DNA of 41,117 nucleotides from Zwartia sp. (lineage in GTDB: Bacteria > Pseudomonadota > Gammaproteobacteria > Burkholderiales > Burkholderiaceae_B). Of this stretch, positions 33,201 to 39,743 are shown piece after piece. The stretch is taken from the NCBI GenBank assembly GCA_030653405.1, contig JAURZO010000069.1, forward strand, positions 1 through 41,117, given 5' to 3'. Positions within the stretch are counted from its first letter, which is position 1. Each line of letters opens with the position of its first letter. The notes below the pieces were generated by a model. That model was not told where the DNA came from. It did not search any database and saw only the letters and a list, made by a program, of their open reading frames with translations. The translations under genes were made by a program, and so were the position numbers.

Positions 33201-33795
33201 CACGCAGTATCAAGACCAGCGTTACGCACAGGACTATCGTCACTTTGTCGAGCGTATACAGATCGCTGAACAGACAATGACACAAAGCACCCGCCTGTCT
33301 GAGGCTGTCGCGCGCTACCTCTTCAAACTGATGGCCTACAAGGATGAGTACGAAGTCGCTCGTCTGCATACCGATGAGAGTTTTGTCAAAAAACTACAAG
33401 AGCAGTACGAGCCAGGGTTTGAGATGACGCACTATCTCGCACCTCCTTTGATTTCTGCACACCATGCCAATGGCGAACCCGTGAAGCGTCGCTTTGGCGC
33501 ATGGATACGTCCTATTTTTAAAGGCTTGAAACACCTCAAGGTGTTGCGGGGCAGTGTCTTAGACCCCTTTGGCTATACGGCTGAGCGACGCACAGAACGC
33601 GCCTTGATTACAGAATACAAATTTTGTTTAGAAGCGTTGCTGTCCAAACTGAGTCCAAACAATATTGATCTCGCCGTAAAAATCGCTTCAGTCCCGGAGC
33701 ACATCAGGGGATATGGTCACGTCAAGGCGCGTCACCTTGAGGAGGCCAAAAAGAAAACTACAACACTACTTGAGCAATGGAGGGATCAACAATGA
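30241..33795 (+). CDS. Fused indolepyruvate ferredoxin oxidoreductase family protein
   Basis: This is a 1184-residue single-chain 2-oxoacid:ferredoxin oxidoreductase. The N-terminal half carries the pyrimidine-binding TPP domain (SGYRGSPLGGYDQAL; GVNEELAATAVWGTQ) and a second TPP domain with GCPHSTSTRVPEGSRA and GDGTWFHSG (Gly527 on). Next is a cysteine cluster starting CEGCGDC (Cys667, Cys670, Cys673, then Cys679) and SSCNKDESCLKGFCPSF, consistent with iron-sulfur binding. The gamma-type domain starts near residue 758 (VVAGVGGTGVITIGQLL), and a C-terminal region of about 300 residues completes it. Such enzymes oxidatively decarboxylate aryl- or branched-chain pyruvates to acyl-CoA. AAGGAG sits eight bases before the ATG. 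It follows the M20 gene and converges on isovaleryl-CoA dehydrogenase with four bases between stops. Confidence 0.94.
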   Translation: MNAPLTESTQKVFDKVSLEDKYTQELGRAFMSGVQALVRLPMMQQMRDRQAGLNTAGFISGYRGSPLGGYDQALWKASSHLRKHNIVFQPGVNEELAATAVWGTQQVELFPEQKKYDGVFGLWYGKGPGVDRCSDVFKHANMAGTAPHGGVIAIAGDDHIAKSSTAAHQSDHIFKACGLPVFFPSDVQGILDMGLHAFALSRFSGLWSGMKTIQEVVESSASVDVALDRVKIVLPEDFDLPHGGLHIRWPDAPLEQEARLMEYKWYAALAYIRANKLNHTVIQGPHDRLGIMASGKAYRDTRQALDDLGLTAEICRQLGIRVHQVNVVWPLEASTTREFALGLEEILVVEEKRQIIEYQLKEELYNWRADTRPDVLGKFDQPDSDHSGGEWARANPAGNWLLRANADLSPALIAQAIAKRLLKRAIPDSVRNTVQARLTVIEAKQRALSIVDTSLGERQPWFCSGCPHSTSTRVPEGSRAMAGIGCHYMVLWMDRSTSTFTQMGGEGAPWVGQSHFVKDTHVFANIGDGTWFHSGSLAIRQAVVAGVNITYKILYNDAVAMTGGQQVGERPEGLSVPQIVKSCTAEGVSRIAVVTDDPDRYDGVVLESGVKVWHRDDLDTVQRLFREISGTTVIVYDQTCATEKRRRRKAGKLEDPKRIVIINELVCEGCGDCSSKSNCLSVEPLETDFGRKRQINHSSCNKDESCLKGFCPSFVVLENATMLKPSIQSDRAATTQGNGLPTLPSPTIPDCAHPYRIVVAGVGGTGVITIGQLLGMAAHIEGKGVITQDSAGLAQKGGSTWSHVQIAENPETLCATKVDVAKADLILACDGVVAASQTTLALMQKGLTRIALNNHDTPTAGFVQSPDWQSTNAVCATALGNAVGREQLASLDASGLAVAKLGDAIYANPLLLGFCWQKGWIPLSHEALTEALRLNSVQVERNLLAFEWGRAAAFDPTLQRAAPREVPIQFKARSSLEQLVTQRVEFLTQYQDQRYAQDYRHFVERIQIAEQTMTQSTRLSEAVARYLFKLMAYKDEYEVARLHTDESFVKKLQEQYEPGFEMTHYLAPPLISAHHANGEPVKRRFGAWIRPIFKGLKHLKVLRGSVLDPFGYTAERRTERALITEYKFCLEALLSKLSPNNIDLAVKIASVPEHIRGYGHVKARHLEEAKKKTTTLLEQWRDQQ

Positions 33796-33799
33796 TGCG

Positions 33800-34990
33800 T
33801 CACATCGTCTCGTTAAATAACTCACGACCGATCAACATGCGACGGATTTCACTCGTACCTGCACCGATCTCGTATAACTTGGCATCGCGCCACAATCTAC
33901 CTGTCGGATAGTCATTGATATAACCGTTACCACCTAGAATCTGGATGGCCTCGCCGGCCATCCAGGTTGCTTTTTCAGCACAATATAAAATCACGCCTGC
34001 AGCATCCTTGCGCATCCCTCTTTGATTTGCGGAGGATCCAGTAGAGCGCGCATCGAGTGTTCGCCCTACAGCGTAGCAATAGGCGCGACAAGCAGAATAC
34101 GTCGAATACATGTCGGCGAGCTTGCCTTGTATGAGCTGAAACTCACCGATTGACTGACCAAACTGCTGTCGTTCATGCACGTAAGGCAATACAACATCCA
34201 GACAGGCTCCCATGATGCCCAACGGGCCTGCGGCCAACACTGCACGCTCATAGTCCAAACCGCTCATCAGCACCTGAACACCGCCATTAAGCGCCCCAAG
34301 TATGTTTTCAGCAGGGACGAAGACATTTTCAAACACCAACTCGCCTGTATGCGAGCCCCGCATACCGAGCTTGTCCAAGCGCTGTGCGACAGAAAAACCG
34401 GTCATTCCGCGATCAATTAAAAAGGCCGTGATGCCACGCGCATTAAGCTCAGGATCTGTCTTGGCGTAGACGACTAATGTTTGTGCATCGGGACCATTTG
34501 TAATCCACATTTTGGTGCCATTCAGGCGATACCCAGCCCCCTCCTCTGTTGCCCGTAGCTTCATACTGACGACATCAGAGCCGGCTCCAGGCTCACTCAT
34601 GGCCAAAGCGCCGACATGCTCGCCTGAGATCAATGGTGGTAGCAGCCTTGCTCTCTGTGCCTCGGTGCCATTACGCATAATTTGATTTACACAAAGATTG
34701 GAGTGCGCACCATAAGAAAGTCCGACAGACGCAGAAGCACGGGAGATCTCCTCCATCACTACCATGTGCGCGAGGTAGCCCATACCGGCGCCGCCATACT
34801 CAGAACTTGCGGTCACACCCAGAAGACCCATGTCACCCATCTTGCGCCACAGGTCCATTGGAAATTGATCCTCTCGATCAATCTCAGCTGCCCGAGGGGC
34901 AATTTCCTGAATGGCGAATGTTCTGACTGCATCGCGCAGCGCGTGGACTTCTTCCGGCAAACCAAAATCAAGTTCTTGTAATGAAGTCAT
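33800..34990 (-). CDS. ivd: Isovaleryl-CoA dehydrogenase
   Basis: This 396-residue acyl-CoA dehydrogenase oxidises isovaleryl-CoA to 3-methylcrotonyl-CoA in leucine breakdown, passing electrons to electron-transfer flavoprotein. The catalytic Glu248 sits in GLDYERAVLAAGPLG, the helix position used by isovaleryl-CoA dehydrogenases rather than the C-terminal loop used by most acyl-CoA dehydrogenases; ALAMSEPGAGSDVVSM and KMWITNGPDA bind FAD, and YEIGAGTSEIRRMLIGREL ends it. GAGGA precedes the ATG. The other leucine genes (carboxylase, hydratase, lyase) are not adjacent. It lies just past the terminator of the TRAP operon, so it needs its own promoter or readthrough. Confidence 0.94.
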   Translation of the reverse strand: MTSLQELDFGLPEEVHALRDAVRTFAIQEIAPRAAEIDREDQFPMDLWRKMGDMGLLGVTASSEYGGAGMGYLAHMVVMEEISRASASVGLSYGAHSNLCVNQIMRNGTEAQRARLLPPLISGEHVGALAMSEPGAGSDVVSMKLRATEEGAGYRLNGTKMWITNGPDAQTLVVYAKTDPELNARGITAFLIDRGMTGFSVAQRLDKLGMRGSHTGELVFENVFVPAENILGALNGGVQVLMSGLDYERAVLAAGPLGIMGACLDVVLPYVHERQQFGQSIGEFQLIQGKLADMYSTYSACRAYCYAVGRTLDARSTGSSANQRGMRKDAAGVILYCAEKATWMAGEAIQILGGNGYINDYPTGRLWRDAKLYEIGAGTSEIRRMLIGRELFNETM

Positions 34991-35009
34991 TGTGTCCTCA
35001 GCTCATTGT

Positions 35010-35044
35010 AAAAAGCCCCCTACCGTTTCCGGCCAGGGGGCTTT
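35010..35044 (-). terminator. Rho-independent terminator after the TRAP operon
   Basis: AAAGCCCCCT (35012-35021) and AGGGGGCTTT (35035-35044) form a 10-bp stem with a 13-nt loop. On the minus strand it is followed by TTTTTAC, ending dctM transcription before ivd. Confidence 0.88.
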
Positions 35045-35094
35045 ACCTCTCTCTGGATCCACGTGCAGATCAACACTTGATCCGCACGACACAC

Positions 35095-36372
35095 TTATTG
35101 TGGCCCCATCAGCAGGTTAGGCAACCATGTAGAGATAATAGGAATATATGTGACAACAATCAATAGACCCACCATCAGGAAAAAGAATGGCATCGTGCCA
35201 CGCAACACCTGAGCCAACGGGATCTTTGAAATATTGCTAATCACAAACAAGTTCAGTCCAACAGGCGGCGACATCAATGCTAACTCCATATTGATCACAA
35301 GCATCACGCCAAAATGAATTGGATCGATATTCAGTGGCTCAAGCAGCGGAATCACGATCGGAACCATGATCAGCAGTATCGAGAAGACCTCAAGGAACAT
35401 ACCCAAGAAAATGAGCAGTATGTTTACCGCCAACAAGAACTGCCAACCTTGAATATCCAAGCTCTTGACAAAATCAAGGGTCTTTTGAGCGATACCGGTC
35501 TCGGTAATCAAATGACCAAAGGCTAATGCCATCGCAATAATAATCATGATCGCAGCAGCGCTACGAACAGCATGCGTCATGACCTTGAGGAAATCACGGG
35601 CGCTGACTTCGCGATAGACGAAAAGAGCTAACACAATCGCCACCACTGCCGATAAAGCTGCAGTCTCGGTAAGTGTGACAAACCCTCCATACAAACCACC
35701 GAGCACCACGACCGGCACAAGCAATGCGGGAATCGCATTGATGGTCTTTTTAATCTTTTCAGCTCTAGGCATCGGCTCACGATCGACGTAGCCATTCTTT
35801 TTGCTGAAAAAATAGACGTACACACCCATCATAGACGCGCTAATCAGGCCAGGTATGACTCCAGCCAAAAATAAACGAGGAATGGAGGCGTCAGCCAACA
35901 CACCGTACACCACGAAGGCAAGTGAAGGCGGAATCAAAATGCCGAGCGTGCCCGCAGACACCAAAATGCCACCTGCAAACGAAGGCGCATAACCATTACG
36001 CAACATTGCAGGGATCATAATGGTGCCCATCGCGATCGCTGTTGCAACTGACGAGCCGCACATGGCCGCAAAAATCGCGCAAGTCAATACAGACACAAGA
36101 CCCAAGCCGCCATGCACGCGTCCAATCCATGCAGTGGCAGCGTTAATGAGCGCTTTGGCCACACCACCACGCTCCATGAACGTTGCAGCAATCACAAAGT
36201 AAGGCACCGCCAATAACGTAGGCGAGTTCAATTCATCGATGATTTTTTGGGCAAGTGGGACAAGACTCCCTTCACTCGCAAAAACCAAACCTGAGGTCAG
36301 ACCCATCGTCAAATAGATAGGTACGCCCAGAATGAGCAGAATAATAAAGACGGGCGAGAAGAAACTAAGCAT
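35095..36372 (-). CDS. dctM: TRAP transporter large permease (DctM)
   Basis: DctM is the large membrane subunit of a TRAP transporter that takes up carboxylic acids using a sodium gradient. The 425-residue protein is hydrophobic throughout, about 12 membrane segments, with FSPVFIILLILGVPIYLTMGL at the start and GVMLVINMELALMSPPVGLNLFVIS near the end, typical of the family. It overlaps dctQ by eight bases and is the last gene of dctP-dctQ-dctM, before a terminator. Confidence 0.95.
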   Translation of the reverse strand: MLSFFSPVFIILLILGVPIYLTMGLTSGLVFASEGSLVPLAQKIIDELNSPTLLAVPYFVIAATFMERGGVAKALINAATAWIGRVHGGLGLVSVLTCAIFAAMCGSSVATAIAMGTIMIPAMLRNGYAPSFAGGILVSAGTLGILIPPSLAFVVYGVLADASIPRLFLAGVIPGLISASMMGVYVYFFSKKNGYVDREPMPRAEKIKKTINAIPALLVPVVVLGGLYGGFVTLTETAALSAVVAIVLALFVYREVSARDFLKVMTHAVRSAAAIMIIIAMALAFGHLITETGIAQKTLDFVKSLDIQGWQFLLAVNILLIFLGMFLEVFSILLIMVPIVIPLLEPLNIDPIHFGVMLVINMELALMSPPVGLNLFVISNISKIPLAQVLRGTMPFFFLMVGLLIVVTYIPIISTWLPNLLMGPQ

Positions 36373-36949
36373 GTTGCTGCTCCCGCTTCATCCACTTGCG
36401 AGTAAGTCGAACAGCGTACGCGAGCCCCATTACAGCACCACCTGCTGGAAGTGCAGCAAAGTAAATCCACAATGGCACTCGTAACACTGTCGTGGACACA
36501 TCACCAAAGTCCCATGCTTGGTAGGCAACAGCTACGCCGTAGTACACCATAAATACGCAGAAAAACAACCCAATAGCATCGGAGAAGACCTCAACACTGT
36601 GCTTGAGTTTCGGTGGAAACATGTTTATGAAAAAATCAGACTTTACATGGCGGTCCATCAGAGTCACGGTGCCGAGCGATAAAAATACCGCCCAGATCAC
36701 CATGTACACCTGCACTTCTTCGACAAAGTCCAGTGTCAACGAGGGCACAGTCAATCTAACAATGACGTTGTATGAACACATCACCAAAGCAAGAGTGGCT
36801 AAACCACCCACCACCAATGATTCGATGGGGTGGGATTCGGGTACTCCATGGGCTTCCGCCTCGAGGTCAGCCTGAGCTTTCTGTCTAAGAGTCTCATAGA
36901 GTCTATTGCCAGTAGGCTCAGCTGCCTGAACATTATCTTTTACTTGCAT
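36365..36949 (-). CDS. dctQ: TRAP transporter small permease (DctQ)
   Basis: DctQ is the small membrane subunit that pairs with DctM. The 194 residues contain a polar N-terminal stretch of about 45 residues (longer than most), then four hydrophobic segments; MDRHVKSDFFINMFPP between segments two and three is a typical DctQ feature. The C-terminus is basic (RKWMKREQQHA). It starts two bases after dctP and overlaps dctM by eight bases, so the three genes are one translationally coupled unit. Confidence 0.92.
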   Translation of the reverse strand: MQVKDNVQAAEPTGNRLYETLRQKAQADLEAEAHGVPESHPIESLVVGGLATLALVMCSYNVIVRLTVPSLTLDFVEEVQVYMVIWAVFLSLGTVTLMDRHVKSDFFINMFPPKLKHSVEVFSDAIGLFFCVFMVYYGVAVAYQAWDFGDVSTTVLRVPLWIYFAALPAGGAVMGLAYAVRLTRKWMKREQQHA

Positions 36950-36951
36950 TT

Positions 36952-37983
36952 TTAATACGCCACGCCTGCTGCTTTAAGGTTTTTCAGAGCTTCGTCAACG
37001 ACGTCTTGGTCCATCTTGATACTCTTGACGAGCTCAGGCTGCATTTTCATCAGCTTTTGACGACTTGCTAACAATTCTTGCTGGGTCGGCACAACCACTT
37101 TCAGGCCATTTTTAACCAAGGCTTGCTTGGCTTTCTCCTGAGCATCGGTGGCATCTTTACGCTGTTGAGTTGCGGCAATGTCCCAAGCTTCTAGGATTGC
37201 TTGTTGAACTTCTTTAGGCTGCTTATTGAAGAAGTTCGCACGCATCATTGGCACGTATTGATTGAACTGATTGCTGTCTTCGTAAGCGAAGCGCATGCCA
37301 GAATCCATCAATTTAGAAGAAAAGCTACTCTCATAGGTTGTCACCAAACCGTCCATCACGCCCTGACTCATGGCAAGAGGAACATCAGGCCATGGCACCA
37401 GCAAAGCTGTTCCACCGAGTGTGTTGATACGCTGGGCGTTCGCCGTACCACCTGCATAGCGCAGCTTCATGCCGGTAAAATCTTCTGGCGTTTTGATTTC
37501 CTTTTTAATGCTGTAGGTGTGCTGCATGCCCAGCTCCATCCACTTACCCAGGATTTTTACTCGCATGCGATCTTCAAATTTCTTGTTTAGGTAGTCACCC
37601 AGCTTACCGTCCATGACTTTATAAACAGTCGGACCATCTACGCCGTAAAACATCGGCAAGCTTTGCAACGCGGCATTGGGCTCAGCACTATCGAGCTGCC
37701 ATGTTCCAGGAACAGCCATTTCGACCGCATCCTGACGCAATGCGCGTGGAACGTCACGATCGCGGAACAATTGACCACTTGGGTAGACTTCGATGGCAAA
37801 TCGATTGCCCGTACGCTTTTTCAATTCTTCAACAAAAATTTCCACGCCTTTGTTGCGTACGTGAACAGGGTTCGTATCGAGCGCAATGCGAAGCTTCTCC
37901 TGGGCAGAGGCGGGTGTTGCAACCAGCGCCGAAGCCAGTACAGCAAACGACGCGGTCATTAGCTTTACGGATAATGAAGACAT
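36952..37983 (-). CDS. dctP: TRAP transporter substrate-binding protein (DctP)
   Basis: DctP is the periplasmic solute receptor of the TRAP system. Of its 343 residues the first 27 or so form a signal peptide (VATPASAQEKL, cleavage probably after SAQ or ASA). EVYPSGQLFRDRDVPRALRQ and PEDFTGMKLRYAGG are family segments; the arginine of LRYAGG is the carboxylate-binding residue in studied members, so the ligand is probably an organic acid. A hairpin followed by a T-run and AAGGA precede the ATG, in a leader of only about 50 bases from the predicted start of transcription. Confidence 0.94.
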   Translation of the reverse strand: MSSLSVKLMTASFAVLASALVATPASAQEKLRIALDTNPVHVRNKGVEIFVEELKKRTGNRFAIEVYPSGQLFRDRDVPRALRQDAVEMAVPGTWQLDSAEPNAALQSLPMFYGVDGPTVYKVMDGKLGDYLNKKFEDRMRVKILGKWMELGMQHTYSIKKEIKTPEDFTGMKLRYAGGTANAQRINTLGGTALLVPWPDVPLAMSQGVMDGLVTTYESSFSSKLMDSGMRFAYEDSNQFNQYVPMMRANFFNKQPKEVQQAILEAWDIAATQQRKDATDAQEKAKQALVKNGLKVVVPTQQELLASRQKLMKMQPELVKSIKMDQDVVDEALKNLKAAGVAY

Positions 37984-38007
37984 GTGATTTCCTTGAAAAA
38001 AAAGAAG

Positions 38008-38030
38008 TCTAGTTCAAGCTCTGAACTAGA
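38008..38030 (-). promoter_or_regulatory. Palindrome / terminator-like hairpin in the dctP leader
   Basis: TCTAGTTCA (38008-38016) and TGAACTAGA (38022-38030) are perfect 9-bp arms around a 5-nt loop. On the minus strand the stem is followed by CTTC and eight T residues just before the dctP ribosome site. A further half-site CTAGTTC is at 38080-38086. It could be an attenuator, a 5' stabilising hairpin or a repressor site. Confidence 0.65.
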
Positions 38031-38039
38031 CGCGGGCAG

Positions 38040-38068
38040 ACTGTAACTAATTACAAATCTTATGTAAA
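38040..38068 (-). promoter_or_regulatory. Probable sigma-70 promoter of the TRAP operon
   Basis: On the minus strand TTTACA (38068-38063) and TACAGT (38045-38040) are 17 bp apart. The predicted start near 38033 puts the hairpin at the very 5' end of the mRNA. Confidence 0.55.
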
Positions 38069-38211
38069 TAATGATTACCCTAGTTCTGAGCAAAACTTCG
38101 GGAAAATACTATGTAAAACAGGCTTATAAATAAGAAAATGCACGATATAAACATTAAGATTAGCAGTTGATTTCCACTTTGCATTTGATTGCATCCCATA
38201 ATAGGATTTAC

Positions 38212-38934
38212 ATGACATTTCCCTTGGCTATTGTTTCTGGCGGATCACGCGGCATCGGCGCGGCCTGTGTTAAGGCTTTGCATCGCGATGGTTTTAATGT
38301 GGCCTTTACCTACGTCAGTGCTCCCGAGTCGGCTCAGGCATTAGAGATACCTGGTCGTGTCAAAGCGTACGCTGTCGACGTGAGGGATACGGCAGAAGTC
38401 TCAAAGACTTTTAAACAGATGATTAAAGACTTCGACACCCGACCCAAGGTGGTGGTAGCCAATGCAGGTATCAACCTGCCCTACCTACCGATCGGTCAGT
38501 ACAGCCATGAAAGCTTTCGGCTAATCATGGAGGTCAATCTGTTTGGTGCGTTTAATGTTCTGCATGAGGCTGCCAATAATGTGCTGGATGGAGGCAGCGT
38601 AATCGGCATGACGACCTCTATGGTCCGTCATGCGGTTCCGGGCGCTGGTGCTTACACCGCAAGCAAAGCCGCTGTCGAGGCACTCATTCGTTCGATGGCC
38701 AAGGAGCTTGCGGTTCGCAACGTACGTGTCAACGCTGTTGCTCCGGGCTCTGTGGATACCGAACTCTTTCATAGCGGCAAAACTGACGAAGCCAAAGCGC
38801 GATCGGCTGCGCTCAGCCCATTTAATAGGATTGGAACCTGCGATGAAGTCGCCGAGGTCGTCAGCTTTTTAGTTTCCGACCGCGCGTCCTGGGTACACGG
38901 CCAGATCATTCAACCCAACGGTGGGATGGTCTAA
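38212..38934 (+). CDS. SDR family oxidoreductase (FabG-like)
   Basis: This is a 240-residue classical short-chain dehydrogenase. SGGSRGIGAACVKAL is the cofactor motif, VVANAGINLPY follows, and the catalytic Tyr148 and Lys152 are in YTASKAAVEAL. NVRVNAVAPGSVDTELF and the C-terminal NGGMV fit FabG-like 3-oxoacyl reductases, but the neighbours (TRAP transporter, class II aldolase) suggest oxidation of an alcohol or hydroxyacid taken up from outside. The ATG has AGGA ahead; an open frame of 15 codons upstream (from TTG) is not used. It is divergent from dctP and convergent with the aldolase gene, with 16 bases between, containing a short A-run and T-run pair that could act as a weak terminator. 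Confidence 0.88.
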   Translation: MTFPLAIVSGGSRGIGAACVKALHRDGFNVAFTYVSAPESAQALEIPGRVKAYAVDVRDTAEVSKTFKQMIKDFDTRPKVVVANAGINLPYLPIGQYSHESFRLIMEVNLFGAFNVLHEAANNVLDGGSVIGMTTSMVRHAVPGAGAYTASKAAVEALIRSMAKELAVRNVRVNAVAPGSVDTELFHSGKTDEAKARSAALSPFNRIGTCDEVAEVVSFLVSDRASWVHGQIIQPNGGMV

Positions 38935-38950
38935 AAAAGGAAACTGTTTT

Positions 38951-39682
38951 TTAAAGGTGACGACCTAGCGCTTTAAAGAACAACTCAGACTGCAAACGCT
39001 CGCCGAGCGTTTGCTCGCCAACCCGCTGAGCCAATGTCGCATCAACAGGCTCAAGTGGCAGACCTGAGGACATCGCAAGCACCTGCATCATGCAAGCACG
39101 CTCTAAAAAATAGAGATCGTCGTAAGCGTAATCGACGCGTTCACCGCATACCACCACACCGTGATTTCCCAGAAAGACCACATCAGCACCGTGCATTGCA
39201 TTGGCAATCCGCTCGCCTTCGCTGGCATCGAGCGCCAAACCGTTGTAATGCGCATCGACAGCGACACGACCATGAAACCGCATCGCGTTTTGTGATAGCG
39301 TCGTGTCCAAAGCGCGCTGCCGCGTTAAAGTCAAGGCCGTCGCATATGGCATGTGCGTATGCAACACACAGGCTTTCTTAGCGATGCGATGAACGGCTGC
39401 ATGAATAAACATAGCCGTCGGCTCGACTGGGTGACGACCCGCTAAGCGTTCGCCATGCGTATCAACCATCACGATATCCTCAGCCTGAATTTCGCTCCAA
39501 AGCAAACCTCGCGGATTGAGTAAAAAACGCCCGCTTTCGTCAGGAATTTCGACACTGAAGTGGTTACAGACTCCTTCGGAGAGGCCATGAAACGCCGCTG
39601 CGCGTAACGCAAGGGCCAAGTCCTTACACAACGCGCGAATCTCTTTGGACTCAAAATCTTCTTCATGCATACTTGTCGTCAT
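38951..39682 (-). CDS. Class II aldolase/adducin family protein
   Basis: This 243-residue protein belongs to the class II aldolase/adducin fold (fuculose-phosphate aldolase, ribulose-phosphate epimerase AraD type). VLHTHMPYATALTL carries the paired metal-binding histidines, GNHGVVVCG a later one, and PVEPTAMFIH the usual glutamate region. Members include aldolases, epimerases and decarboxylases, so the reaction is open. The frame extends upstream to an ATG at 39769, overlapping the next gene; the ATG at 39682 has GGAGAAA eight bases ahead and is chosen. Its location next to an SDR and a TRAP transporter suggests a sugar-acid or hydroxyacid pathway. Confidence 0.88.
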   Translation of the reverse strand: MTTSMHEEDFESKEIRALCKDLALALRAAAFHGLSEGVCNHFSVEIPDESGRFLLNPRGLLWSEIQAEDIVMVDTHGERLAGRHPVEPTAMFIHAAVHRIAKKACVLHTHMPYATALTLTRQRALDTTLSQNAMRFHGRVAVDAHYNGLALDASEGERIANAMHGADVVFLGNHGVVVCGERVDYAYDDLYFLERACMMQVLAMSSGLPLEPVDATLAQRVGEQTLGERLQSELFFKALGRHL

Positions 39683-39743
39683 CAGTTTTCTCCAAATCTC
39701 AGCATTTTTTTCTTCACTCAGCTCATCATATTCACGAAACAGA

